Source: Oppiella nova
Taxonomy: Eukaryota; Arthropoda; Arachnida; Sarcoptiformes; Oppiidae
Direction: 5' to 3'
Assembly: GCA_905397405.1 (NCBI GenBank)
Contig: CAJPVJ010000552.1
Location: forward strand, 1 to 23,215
Length of the DNA stretch: 23,215 nt
In this document: one piece after another, positions 11,501-19,200 of the stretch
Numbering within the stretch: the first letter of the stretch is position 1
How the letters are laid out: every line of letters begins with the position of its first letter
Notes under the pieces: generated by a model
Told to the model about the DNA's origin: nothing
The model's database searches: none
What the model saw: the letters and a program-made list of their open reading frames with translations, nothing else
Program-made: the position numbers and the translations under genes

Positions 11501-12070
11501 TTTAACAATAAGTGATTTGTATAAGAATTTGTAGTGATATTTATAGATGAGTTTCAGTCATTAGTTGTTACGGAATTGATTGAATGCAAAGAGCATTAAA
11601 ACTAACAGTAAATAACTATTGGTTTAGAGTGGAAGTGCACATGGGTTTAGTGGTTAGAGTGCTTTGGGGTTAGTTATGTTTGGTTGTGGTGTTGTAGTGG
11701 TTGTGGTGGTTGTGATGGTTTGCATGCGTGAAGAATGTAATTAACGTGTGGTTTCACAAATGGTGAGTGAGTCGGCTCATCAATAGGTACAGGCTCATCC
11801 ATAGGCACACAATAAACTACATTAACTCACCTGAAAATGAGCCCAATTGTGGCCTCACAGACAAACTACACATGAGATGCACCACATATTCTCTAGTACT
11901 GTATCCCATATACACTGATACTCCTTATGAGTAATGGATTTCATTTAAATTTCACTTTAATTTATTTTTCTTCTTTTTCGAAAACTAATGAAAATAGTTT
12001 TGGAAATATTTTCAAATATCTTTTTCTTTTCAATTTAGTCTCGACTCGACTGGTCTCTGGTCTCGAATGA
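2526..12070 (+). CDS. dys: Dysfusion/NPAS4-family bHLH-PAS transcription factor, 5'-partial, multi-exon
   Basis: This is a nuclear transcription factor homologous to Drosophila Dysfusion and vertebrate NPAS4. Family members dimerise with Tango/ARNT through bHLH-PAS and bind DNA; in flies Dysfusion controls tracheal branch fusion and leg-joint formation. Joined exons are 2526-2584, 3509-3598, 7257-7442, 7526-7710, 8848-8954, 9023-9176, 9293-11016 and a putative 12039-12070; all phases agree. They encode about 844 residues. Residues 20-110 are PAS-A ([31 protein letters not shown]). Next come [20 protein letters not shown] and [21 protein letters not shown] spans about 150-259 ([44 protein letters not shown]), followed by [14 protein letters not shown]. 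The rest is low-complexity, probably a transactivation region. The bHLH exons and start codon are not in view. The PAS blocks and the RANSWLY block make the family firm; the 3' end is uncertain (stop at 12070 or 11147). Confidence 0.93.
2585..3508 (+). other. dys: dys intron between linker exon and PAS-A exon (924 nt)
   Basis: GT-AG intron, strongly AT-rich, with poly-A/T runs around 2700-2960. A less AT-rich patch at about 3190-3370 has an 81-codon antisense open frame with several cysteines. It matches no family I recognise, so I treat it as chance. The acceptor is ggtttgaatag at 3508. Confidence 0.75.
3509..3598 (+). CDS. dys: dys exon: start of PAS-A
   Basis: Thirty whole codons, phase 0 at both ends, between ttgaatag and the donor ATG|gtaagtg. 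It encodes [20 protein letters not shown] followed by [10 protein letters not shown], the start of PAS-A. This is very close to the NPAS4/Dysfusion pattern (GFL..T..GKLLY.S....E.LGHS). Confidence 0.95.
5947..6291. repeat. Possible short non-autonomous element bounded by 12-bp inverted repeats
   Basis: TCTGGCGCTACA at 5947-5958 is the exact reverse complement of TGTAGCGCCAGA at 6280-6291. The arms are GC-rich in an AT-rich intron and enclose about 320 nt of non-coding sequence, a size and layout typical of a MITE-like insertion. Pairing does not extend beyond the 12 bases and no clear target-site duplication is visible (gtttaa on the left, aatatt on the right). Chance or an old, decayed element remains possible. 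Confidence 0.35.
6501..6660. other. GC-rich, CpG-dense island inside the large dys intron
   Basis: About 160 nt are markedly richer in G+C and CpG than the surrounding intron, especially 6510-6545, with a repeated TGCGAG around 6519-6533. Plus-strand frames read through about 27 codons before a stop. One minus-strand frame stays open for about 33 codons between stops. None resembles a known family. It could be an intronic regulatory element, a non-coding RNA segment, an unrecognised small exon or a fragment of a mobile element. Confidence 0.4.
7257..7442 (+). CDS. dys: dys exon: remainder of PAS-A and following basic stretch
   Basis: Sixty-two whole codons, phase 0 at both ends, between tctcatag and AAA|gtatgcc. 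It encodes [18 protein letters not shown] of PAS-A, a short variable segment ([12 protein letters not shown]), and the strongly conserved [20 protein letters not shown]. The motif order matches Dysfusion and NPAS4 (RCRFNTSKSLRRQSAG in the human protein). Confidence 0.96.
7526..7710 (+). CDS. dys: dys exon: inter-PAS block and start of PAS-B
   Basis: The acceptor is acacattcgcag and the donor GAAA|gtaagcc; the preceding intron is only 83 nt. It begins [20 protein letters not shown], then [20 protein letters not shown], then enters PAS-B with [20 protein letters not shown]. It ends with two bases of an Asn codon completed in the next exon. This is one of the most strongly conserved parts of insect Dysfusion and fixes the orthology. 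Confidence 0.97.
8373..8386. repeat. 14-bp perfect palindrome
   Basis: CAAGTCATGACTTG is self-complementary. It lies in an intron of the dys homologue, just upstream of a 10-bp tandem repeat. It could be a dimeric protein-binding site, but no specific factor is indicated. Confidence 0.5.
8431..8460. repeat. Three tandem 10-bp units (caaaatatag)
   Basis: Two identical copies of caaaatatag are followed by one with a single change (cagaatatag). It is a minor intronic minisatellite-like repeat. Confidence 0.85.
8516..8550. repeat. Inverted repeat, 10-bp stem with 15-nt loop
   Basis: ATACCTGTGC (8516-8525) pairs perfectly with GCACAGGTAT (8541-8550), and half of the stem is G or C. It could form a hairpin in the intronic RNA or be a palindromic binding site; the stem is too short for a typical miRNA precursor. 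Each arm contains CACCTG-like sequence only partially (ACCTGTG), not a canonical E-box. Confidence 0.5.
8848..8954 (+). CDS. dys: dys exon: PAS-B core
   Basis: The exon starts with the C that completes Asn (AA|C), then encodes [20 protein letters not shown] and [15 protein letters not shown]. It ends with one base of an Ile codon before gtaagc. These residues correspond to the central PAS-B strand-helix region of Dysfusion (LGFS..E..G.SWY...HW......Q.KH). Its phase matches exons on both sides. Confidence 0.96.
9023..9176 (+). CDS. dys: dys exon: end of PAS-B
   Basis: A 68-nt intron ends in tgcctttcag and the exon opens with TT of a split Ile codon. It encodes [17 protein letters not shown], then [15 protein letters not shown] and [12 protein letters not shown], the last PAS-B strands. 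It ends with AG, completed by T in the next exon to give Ser. The donor AG|gtctgtg departs from the usual gtaagt/gtgagt pattern, but the protein continuity on both sides requires this junction. Confidence 0.95.
9293..11016 (+). CDS. dys: dys large exon: RANSWLY block and C-terminal low-complexity region
   Basis: The acceptor gcatgtgtag is followed by T, completing Ser, then [20 protein letters not shown], a block conserved in Dysfusion just after PAS-B. The remaining roughly 540 residues are low-complexity: a pentahistidine ([10 protein letters not shown]), Tyr/Pro/Thr repeats, a basic PPTKRLNL that might be a nuclear-localisation signal, and long Ser/Gln/Asn/Thr-rich stretches typical of transactivation regions. 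The exon is visibly richer in C and G than its surroundings. The reading frame stays open to a stop at 11145-11147. However, the last 40 residues after PDPGLYLIG look non-coding, and a GT donor (GATCG|gtatgcc) follows 11016. Earlier gtatgag donors at about 10915 and 10933 would give the same phase. Confidence 0.9.
11017..12038 (+). other. dys: Putative last dys intron, or read-through tail plus 3' UTR
   Basis: If the dys coding region splices at 11016, this is a 1,022-nt intron ending in the strong acceptor tctttttcttttcaatttag. If not, codons continue to the stop at 11145-11147 and the rest is 3' UTR with an AATAAA at 11811-11816. It contains a G/T-rich tract (11664-11730) and two 18-bp direct repeats (11774-11809). 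Base composition falls back to the AT-rich background after about 11020, which favours the intron view. Confidence 0.5.
11774..11809. repeat. Two 18-bp direct repeats (ggctcatcaataggtaca)
   Basis: Adjacent units at 11774-11791 and 11792-11809 differ at two positions. The core aggctcatcaata also occurs near 2272, inside the presumed 5' intron. Confidence 0.75.
12039..12070 (+). CDS. dys: Putative terminal dys micro-exon with stop codon
   Basis: A very strong pyrimidine tract and acceptor (tttttcttttcaatttag) precede 32 nt. Joined in phase 1 to the donor at 11016, this gives [10 protein letters not shown] and then TGA (12068-12070). Composition here is locally richer in G+C than its surroundings. 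Support is only the splice signal, phase agreement with all three candidate donors and an immediate stop; I do not recall a family C terminus well enough to confirm it. Confidence 0.4.
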
Positions 12071-12760
12071 AGAATACAGTATAAGAAGTATAAGAATCTA
12101 ATTGTTATTTCGTGTAATTATTACATATATTACACATTCGTTGGTTCACGAGAGGACCGGATGGAAAGTACGGCACATTGCCGTCAGTTATATATTGCTA
12201 TGAAAATGCATTCTTACAAAAGATATACAAATTATTATATTATGGGTTATAATTATATTCGTAGACAATATTTCTATTTTAATATATAATAATATTTTCC
12301 AAATTATTGGTTCCATTAAAACACTATTTCTTAGACAACATTCTATCGAAAAAACTGTTTTATATTATCGCAAACTTTAATTTTTGGCAAATTTTCCCTA
12401 TTATTTGCTAATCTATACAAAGCTTAAGGCAATTCACAAGAGTGTCGTAAACTTCATAAAACATACCGTATTCTCTGGTCTATTAGTAGGGCTCTCCATA
12501 AAGTTGACGTCGAGACTGTGCCAACACATTATACATACATTCCTTGTTATTAACTATTATTATATTACATAAAACTTACAGCAAATTAAATAACTTGAGA
12601 AAAAGACTGTCAGACATAAGAGCCCTTATAGTAAAACATAGAGTATTTGCGACTGAAATATATATTACATATAGTATGATATGATGTGCTATTGTCGGTC
12701 ATTAGTGCCAATGAACTCGACCTCTGATGTCGAGTACAATAATTACTACAACTATTGAGC

Positions 12761-12766
12761 AATAAA
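12761..12766 (+). terminator. dys: Candidate polyadenylation signal for dys
   Basis: A canonical AATAAA about 690 nt beyond the putative stop at 12070. If the gene instead stops at 11147, the AATAAA at 11811-11816 is the nearer candidate. The hexamer is common by chance in such AT-rich DNA. Confidence 0.3.
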
Positions 12767-12810
12767 TAGTATCACAATATTAGTTATTATTATATTTCGT
12801 TCCGTTTTTC

Positions 12811-12828
12811 ATTATTATTATTATTATT
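12811..12828. repeat. (ATT)6 microsatellite
   Basis: Six uninterrupted ATT units in the spacer between the two genes. Confidence 0.95.
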
Positions 12829-13371
12829 GACGATAAGTGCCTTTAGTATAGTACCCGGATCTCTATTAAAACCATATTGTGCTCCATGTTCTCCCTATGC
12901 TCTCATATATGCTTTCCGTTACGTCAAAGTCTTTATTCTTATAAAAACCTCTCATATTATTGATATCAAAATAAACAGCAAAAGGTTACCAAAAAGTGCC
13001 GAAACTTTTTGCTGAAAAAGCATTCATCGTTTACTCAAAACGTTTGCCTTTAAGTGTTGATAAGAAAAACCAAACAATACATGAATTTCTCAAAATTACA
13101 TCATTTCTCGTTTCTCTATACGAGTCATTTGAGCCAACAGTGCGGCCAACCACTCGATTATGTAGTTTAGGAGCAGTTATTTGTTACTATTTTCTCAGCT
13201 ATTTCTCAAAGTATTCAAACATTAAATTCCAATATTTTACACATATTTACTATTTTTTTCGATATCATTATGTAATTTGATTTTTACAACATTCCAAACA
13301 AAATTTGTGATATTTTCAAAAAATAAAAAAAAAACAAAGACTTTTATAATGTATTACTTTTTATATATGAT

Positions 13372-13377
13372 TTTATT
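13372..13377 (-). terminator. Trmt61a: Candidate polyadenylation signal for Trmt61a
   Basis: TTTATT on the plus strand reads AATAAA on the minus strand, about 120 nt after the Trmt61a stop codon, a normal 3' UTR distance. A second minus-strand AATAAA (13494-13499) overlaps the stop codon itself and is too close to be the likely main signal. Confidence 0.45.
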
Positions 13378-13494
13378 ACACATTATATTTGTGCCATTAA
13401 TTGATTAATTGTTCGACATTTCATTAAATTATTTCCAATAAAACAAATGCAAAACGAATGTAACAAAAGTTCATTTCTTATTATTTCTTATTAT

Positions 13495-13704
13495 TTATTG
13501 GTATTTGACGGCAACGGTAAGAAAGCCGGTGTGACCTGTGCTCTGGTTTGGAGAGTATGTCAACACGTATTCATTGCTCTTCACGTCCGATGAGTTGTCA
13601 TTCTTCTCACTCGAGTCCTCTTCTGTCCTCAACTTTTTGGCCAAACTTTCGTCTGATTTCTCATCCATTGCTTCATTTGCCTCTGAGTTCTCTTCACTAT
13701 AACT
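13495..13704 (-). CDS. Trmt61a: Trmt61a exon 3: acidic insert and conserved C terminus
   Basis: The minus-strand acceptor is gctttgaatacag. The exon has 69 codons and TAA (13497-13495). The first 45 residues are a variable acidic/Ser/Lys stretch (SYSEENSEANEAMDEKSDES and on). The last part, EYVLTYSPNQSTGHTGFLT, carries the HTG[FY]LT signature of the family C terminus. The intron before it is only 61 nt (13765-13705). Confidence 0.95.
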   Translation of the reverse strand, partial: SYSEENSEANEAMDEKSDESLAKKLRTEEDSSEKNDNSSDVKSNEYVLTYSPNQSTGHTGFLTVAVKYQ

Positions 13705-16237
13705 CTGTATTCAAAGCAATCATTTAGTGAGTGACAAAAAGGTATTCAACAAATATTGCCATTACTTTAGTGGATGAGAACTGATAGGAGGGCATGGATT
13801 GAGTCTTGAGATCGTAGGGCCTGAGAACGCACTCATAGGTGTCGATGTCGAGGAAGTGGTGATCATTGAGCGCCGCACAGGTCTTCTGGACCTGTTCTAC
13901 ACACGGAGAGAAACAACAGATTCTTCCGCCTGTTATACAAATACAACAACAATAATGTTATTAAAAATTTATGTCATTATTAATAACTGGTGTTTACTAC
14001 ACATAAATATATTAAAGCTTATTAGCGCATAACCTCTCAATAATATGCAAATACTTAATACCTTATACTTAATACTTAATACTCCTATGGTTTAAATAGT
14101 TATCATAAATATGATCAACAGCTGTACTCCTACTACTATTCTAGTACTAATTCTATTGATAGTAAGCACTTGCAAACAAATATGTATAACAGTTGTTGAC
14201 TTCACCTTAAAAAAGCCCGGTGCCTAACCACACGCGCCTGCCTTTATGTCACAGTAGGTGCAAACATAGTTAACCATTAATAGTAAATGTTTTTTGTGGG
14301 TGTCATAAAACTAATCGCTTAATCACTTCAATGGTCGTTATAAATGACATAATAGTTAGTTAATTCACTTGAATTCTATGTGTTAGCAATAGAAAAAATT
14401 TGTTTAAATGTAAATCAAACTTAAAATGCAAAGTCACAACAATATTGTAATAGTATTACATTAGACACAGAAAAACACAAAAAGCTAATAAAAATCTCAA
14501 TCTCATGAATGTATCGATGAAATGGAAATTAGAAGCGAAAGAGTCTAAGAATAAGAAATAAGAGAAGTATTGTATTGTTATTAGTGTTGAATAGAGTTCT
14601 TATTTCATAGTCTATTAAAGAATTAGTGGAAAGTAAACGATCCGAAAGAGAAGCAAATTTTGCTTTCAATTTAGTGAACCTTCGGGCCATTTATGCCTTT
14701 AGTTAAAAAAGCAAAACGAAAGGCTCTAAGAGTTTGGGGTCACTTTCTTAGATCCTGGTTCGCATCCAATACACTATACGTTATGATGCATTCAAGTCTA
14801 CTCATCTCAACATTGAGACCACTTTTTCATATTTTATGGCTTCAGGCTATTAGATGTTTCCATGTGTTGAGCAAACATTCAAAATAAGAATTAATGTTTT
14901 GTCAAAATTAAACTCTATTTATAAGCAAAAATAGTTGCTTTTATTCAAATTACTATTCGTTAACATCAACAGTCATCTCAATAACGGTCGTAATATTGTA
15001 TATCCAATAATTGTATTTCATACGAAATAATTGCAAATTATTTTTTAAAATCAATCAAATAATATAAACTTTATATATAAAAATAATCAAGTAAATGCCT
15101 ATATATTTTTATAATGTACATTCCATTATTTAAGTGTATATGAATATCTTTTAGGTGTATTTAAGTTATAACACAAACAAACAATTGTATCAAAAAATAC
15201 TTAAGTAACAAATTATAGCCAAAACCATCATTTTATAAATATTTAGAATATTTCCCACACATTAGCATAGAGTGTAACAAAACTATGCAAACAATAATAC
15301 TGTACATATTGAAAGATATGCGCTGAACTATACTGTACCGGTATACTTGAATAGTATATAAATAGTTGTATAACTTATAATTTAATCCTTTAATAGAGAA
15401 ATGAATTGAGAACTTATGAAACTATCAATTGAAGAGAAGCAAACTCACTATTAGAGAGATTTGCATAAAATGTCTCAAACAATTGGGTTGGACTTAGATT
15501 TTTCTCATGAGCTTTCATGACCTGTACGTAAGGCATAAATATTTGTGCATTAAATGTGATATACGTTCGCATGGACTGAGGGAAGGGGAGGCGTGGGAGA
15601 GTACTGGCCATACAGTCAAACGGTGTTTACTTCAAGAATATGTAATACAAATTAGAATAGCGGCCGATGGCATCACTCGGCCCACCAATGCTTCCAATAA
15701 ATGGTGAGCACCTCAACAGCCCTCCCCTTAATAGACACTGCCATCTGAACAGTACTGGCTATGAATGCCTGAAGGGCTCACTATTTTCAGCTTTTTTCTA
15801 AATTTGATAGCATTTGCAAAGAGAGTCAAACAGATAGTACTGAAACAGATAATTATAAATATTGCTGTGATTATAGCAATTGTAAGAAATGGCAACTATT
15901 AGACAAAACTTTGCAAACTTTGCGAACAAAACAAATGCAAACAGTTATACAGTTATCGATACATTTCTAAGGAGTGGTGTCATTGTGTTAGTCAACAAAA
16001 TAAATGGATTACATTTTTAATGATAGAAATTTTGTTCAAAAACTTCTCACTAGTTCTCAACTCGTCTAAAACACTCGTAGCCTAAGAGCACAAAAAGATA
16101 AAAATGTAAATCGTTTTGTTGAGACGTTTTCAATGGAGAATGAGTTGAAAATTGAGGCAAAACTCAAATTGTCTGTCATTACGGCACTAAAAACAAAAGG
16201 TTTGGTCCCTCTATAATGGCTTCAATTGATAAAATAG

Positions 16238-16269
<32 letters not shown>

Positions 16270-19200
16270 GAACAATATGCGAGCAATAGATAAAATAAGT
16301 GGTTCCGTAAAATAAACTACAAATTTATGTCACTTTACAAATACAAACTGTTGCCGGAGTATCGGCTTATTACGGGTCAAATGCTTTGCCCTCAACTCAT
16401 AATTGCTTCAAATTAAATACAATCGATATTTTAGACTAAAAACCATAAAATACAACAACACTTAACTTGAAAATAATTCACTACACGCTTAGAGTAAAGG
16501 ATACAATAATAGCTCATAAATACAAATAACAGACTTCTAAATGTTAATATAATAGCAAAACATATTATTGTATAGTATTTGTAAAAATAACTACAAGAAA
16601 ACACTTAAAATAGAAAACTTCAGTAACTGTTAATGAATAGTCTCAATACGAACAAAGTTTTAGAGCATTTAATAGAAAGTGATCAAAAAGTGGGCATAAA
16701 AGCAAAATTGATGATTAAATGTACAGTAAATATCAAGTAAAGATAAGAAATCAATCTTTAATAAGAAATAATTGTAAAACAGTTTTCATGTAATACATAG
16801 TACAGTATTACAGGAATTGTGTTCATTCAATCATTTAATTGTCAAAACTTTGAGTTGCACTCAAACTATCGGCACTTTTGAATCGCATATCGGATTCGCT
16901 TCAATCCATTTATAAGACATATTTTGATCGCTTTTCTAACAGATTATTACAAAACAATCCAATTATTAAAAGTAATTAAATTTTAATATCGATGTCCACA
17001 GGAATAGGCGTCAAATAGTGTGTTTGTCGAGTGTTTGCAGACATAAGGCCCGGCCATCATACTGGTCATCAATAGTGGTGAGGCCATCATACTGGCCATC
17101 AATACTGGTGAGTTGCGTCCCATTTTCTAATTGCAAACTTTGACAGAACTGCTTCCAGGCATTCACTCCATTATACACAACTAATAGACTTTCAATGAAA
17201 TGCAACCAAAATAAAGTGAACAATATTTCAATCCATTGCATTGTGTTGGCAATCATTAGACATACCGTATATTTTTGGATGCAAAACATCCAAAGTATTA
17301 GTGGTTCGTAATTATCATTGAGAGATCACATTATCTAATGGTAGATATGGAGTCATACGAGAGCATAGTCTCAGATTTAATATAATAGGATTCGTGATGT
17401 GTTCAGAGGTGTGCAGCCCTACCACCACTCACTCCAACACAACAAATAACTTACTATACAAAGTAGTGTTGTATAAAAGGCACTCTTTTGTTCAAAATGA
17501 TATGTCTGTAAAGTTGGGACAAAAGTATGCGGATCTATATAAGAGAGTGATCTCTGTTTTTGCATTTCTTACAAACATTTCTTTGCTTCTGTACATAAGT
17601 ATTGACAATAAAATTGTCTCATTTGTTATCCAACTTTTAAATTAATATTCACTCATCTCTTCGAAACAAATTCATTTGCAATTTATATATCAAAACCAAT
17701 TGATTTTCGACTCGCTTTCAAAATTATTAAATTTAATACAAAATATAAATGTATTATTATATTCAGACATTGAACTCATCATTTCAAATATTGAATTGTG
17801 TGGAAATGCACACATTATATTTATATTTGAATATTGTACTGTATTTTAATTCTGTATAGAAAGCAATGTTCTAATTGCGATAACAATATAGGCTTAAAAT
17901 AAAAGCTTACATATTGTCTGAATTATTACATAAAACAAAATTTAATAATAAAAGCAAGAATTATATCGATTTAGGATAAATCTAACACTGGATAGCAATT
18001 ATTCAAATGCAATAATTAAGACTATATTCATGTCTGCATCGGATAAATAGCATGAATTAGAAATAAATACTTTTTGATTTTTGTATCGTATAGTACCGGT
18101 ACTGTAACTTATAATAGAGTAAAATGGTTGATAGCAATGATTTGTTTTAACCTTATTATGCAATATATGGCAATACATGTAATAAAGAAGAGCAGCAAAG
18201 GGAGCAAAACGAGCAAAAGTCGTGGGCTGTGGGACGGACACAATGGGTCACGACTTTGGTTGAGCTTTGGCTACATTTAACATGCGGTACACTCTTATGA
18301 TTACATACCTATACTATTGTACTGTTATATGTTTTACATTGGTTTTCATGTGAGCACACAATATGTTACAGATCTCTTACAATACAACACAAGTGAAGCT
18401 ATTTTCCAAATGAACGCTCTCTTACAAGCAGACTTCATGTCTTACAGTTTAGATCAAAACTGATAACATGATTCTCATCTCAACTCCTAAACAGAGCATA
18501 CTTTGCATTAAGTATAAAGTAATGAAATATTGAAAAATCCTACAAAAACCTATTGAGTGTCAGAAACGGATATGCATTTGAGAGATAATAATAAAATAAT
18601 AGTTTTGCAAAACTCATGAAATACAGCTCTGAGACATAGAGTTTGAGAATAATGATCCACAGAATAAAGAGTAGTTATATAAAACACATCTCAGTTATCA
18701 ATCTTACGAAAACACATTTAATTCATTAGAAAACATCAAATCATAAAAGTGTTAACGACTTAAGAGAGGGTTAATTCGTTTTATATTCTGTATTTTAATA
18801 TTCATTTATATTTAAAGCTATACTCCATTATAATATACGATACTATTATTGAAAATATGAAACAAATATACAAATTTAAAGCAAAATAAAATGCTAATAA
18901 TATTCGGTACACATCACGAATAGTATTCAATAGAATGCAATTTAAAAATTTCGAAACTATTATTTCCTTTGAGAAAATTTATTACTTTTAAAAATATTAC
19001 TCAAAACAACATTAAATTAGGGGAGAAGTCGTGAATCCATATGAATTACCAAAACATTATACAAAAACATTTTGTGTGCATTTTTAGTAATTTACTGACA
19101 CTTTAAGTGATCTATGTTTCTATTTTCTATACACATATTTACTCATCAATTCATTTGTTTTCTCACATCAATGAGAATTATACGAAATGTCTAACAATTT

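Larger units (their letters stand above)
12071..13371. other. Region between the two convergent genes: probable dys 3' UTR and spacer
   Basis: AT-rich, with no protein-like frame. It contains an (ATT)6 microsatellite (12811-12828). A plus-strand AATAAA at 12761-12766 could serve the dys transcript. A less AT-rich patch around 12480-12530 was read in all frames without a recognisable product. Confidence 0.6.

Noticed and set aside
14740-14775. tRNA T-arm-like sequence (tggttcgcatcc) in the Trmt61a intron
   Set aside because: The T-stem does not pair fully, and no D-arm, anticodon stem or acceptor stem can be built from the upstream 70 nt.
14693-14887. 64-codon plus-strand frame beginning MPLVKKAKRKALRVWG
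   Set aside because: The basic start looks peptide-like, but there is no recognisable domain, no conserved start context and no splice-linked exon.
15414-15707. Overlapping 65- and 66-codon frames on opposite strands in a GC-richer patch
   Set aside because: Neither resembles a known protein, and both strands being open points to composition rather than coding.
16238-16265. Reading the CT repeat as a polypyrimidine tract of a nested plus-strand exon
   Set aside because: No suitable AG acceptor followed by protein-like sequence comes after it; the tract is a simple microsatellite.
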